From contig JAKECL010000154.1 in the NCBI GenBank assembly GCA_030460725.1, forward strand, positions 1 to 5,781: 5,781 nt of DNA. Reading direction: 5' to 3'. Source of the stretch: Propionibacterium sp. (GTDB taxonomy: Bacteria; Actinomycetota; Actinomycetes; Actinomycetales; Actinomycetaceae). Each line of letters begins with the position of its first letter. The stretch's first letter is position 1. Below are positions 5,608 to 5,781 of the stretch, piece after piece. The position numbers and the translations under genes are program-made. Below the pieces are notes generated by a model that worked only from the letters and a program-made list of their open reading frames with translations, ran no database searches and was not told the origin of the DNA.

Positions 5608-5781
5608 CCGTACACGGACACCAGGATTGCTGGAAAGCGCCAGACGGAGGTGGCCCTCTGGTGCACCGCACATGTGTGGGTGCCACCTCCCGTGATCCAT
5701 CGCCCATGACATGCGGTGCCGACGCGCGGGCGCATCACCCACATCACAGCCGTCGCGCCACGAATGGATCCCGCATCCGGC
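5608..5781. other. Apparently non-coding tail after pmt
   Basis: No convincing coding sequence is seen on either strand in these 174 bases. A minus-strand open frame reaching 5742 runs mostly antisense to pmt and has no family features. The stretch contains the inverted repeat at 5646-5690 and two short palindromes within its loop. Any neighbouring gene begins or ends beyond the window. Confidence 0.5.
5646..5690. terminator. Inverted repeat downstream of pmt, possible terminator
   Basis: GGAGGTGGC at 5646-5654 is perfectly complementary to GCCACCTCC at 5682-5690, giving a 9-bp stem with a 27-nt loop. It begins 38 nt after the pmt stop codon. The loop contains two 8-bp palindromes, GGTGCACC (5660-5667) and CACATGTG (5669-5676). 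There is no T-tract, so it is not a classical intrinsic terminator, although actinobacterial terminators often lack one. A DNA-binding protein site is an alternative. Confidence 0.4.

Noticed and set aside
5251..5742. Minus-strand open frame running from the tail into pmt
   Set aside because: Most of it is antisense to the conserved pmt C-terminus, there is no ribosome binding site or domain signal, and the composition is typical of a shadow frame.
1..5781. Undescribed biological system or mobile island
   Set aside because: All four genes are recognised housekeeping families in a conserved arrangement, with even base composition and no transposase, integrase, attachment site or defence gene.

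Overview
This window is a conserved housekeeping segment from a high-G+C Gram-positive bacterium, most likely an actinobacterium. The base composition is strongly G+C-biased. rsmI and a GT39 protein mannosyltransferase (pmt) are divergently arranged, an arrangement also known from mycobacteria. The MetRS has a K-F-x-S-S version of the KMSKS loop. At least two genes appear to start directly at a TAnnnT -10 box, which is typical of actinobacterial leaderless transcripts. An Actinomycetaceae-like source (Actinomyces and relatives) fits the roughly 600-residue MetRS, but that placement is inference.

Layout: 1-47 is the unassignable edge beyond metG. metG (methionyl-tRNA synthetase, minus) occupies 48-1853 and pncA (nicotinamidase family, minus) 1924-2505. 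The gap 2506-2738 holds the pncA promoter and ribosome binding site and most of a 28-bp tandem repeat that runs into the 3' end of rsmI. rsmI (16S rRNA C1402 2'-O-methyltransferase, minus) lies at 2739-3599. A 166-bp divergent spacer at 3600-3765 separates it from pmt (polyprenyl-phosphomannose protein mannosyltransferase, plus) at 3766-5607. The tail 5608-5781 is apparently non-coding and contains an inverted repeat.

The three minus-strand genes point the same way, but visible promoter signals before pncA and metG suggest separate transcription units rather than a tight operon. Functionally, metG and rsmI serve translation (Met-tRNA charging and decoding-centre methylation), pncA serves NAD salvage, and pmt serves O-mannosylation of exported proteins.

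I found no mobile elements, CRISPR arrays, tRNA or rRNA genes, toxin-antitoxin pairs or defence genes, and nothing that looks like an undescribed system. The most interesting local features are the tandem repeat, which copies the rsmI stop codon into all three reading frames, and the two leaderless-type starts.
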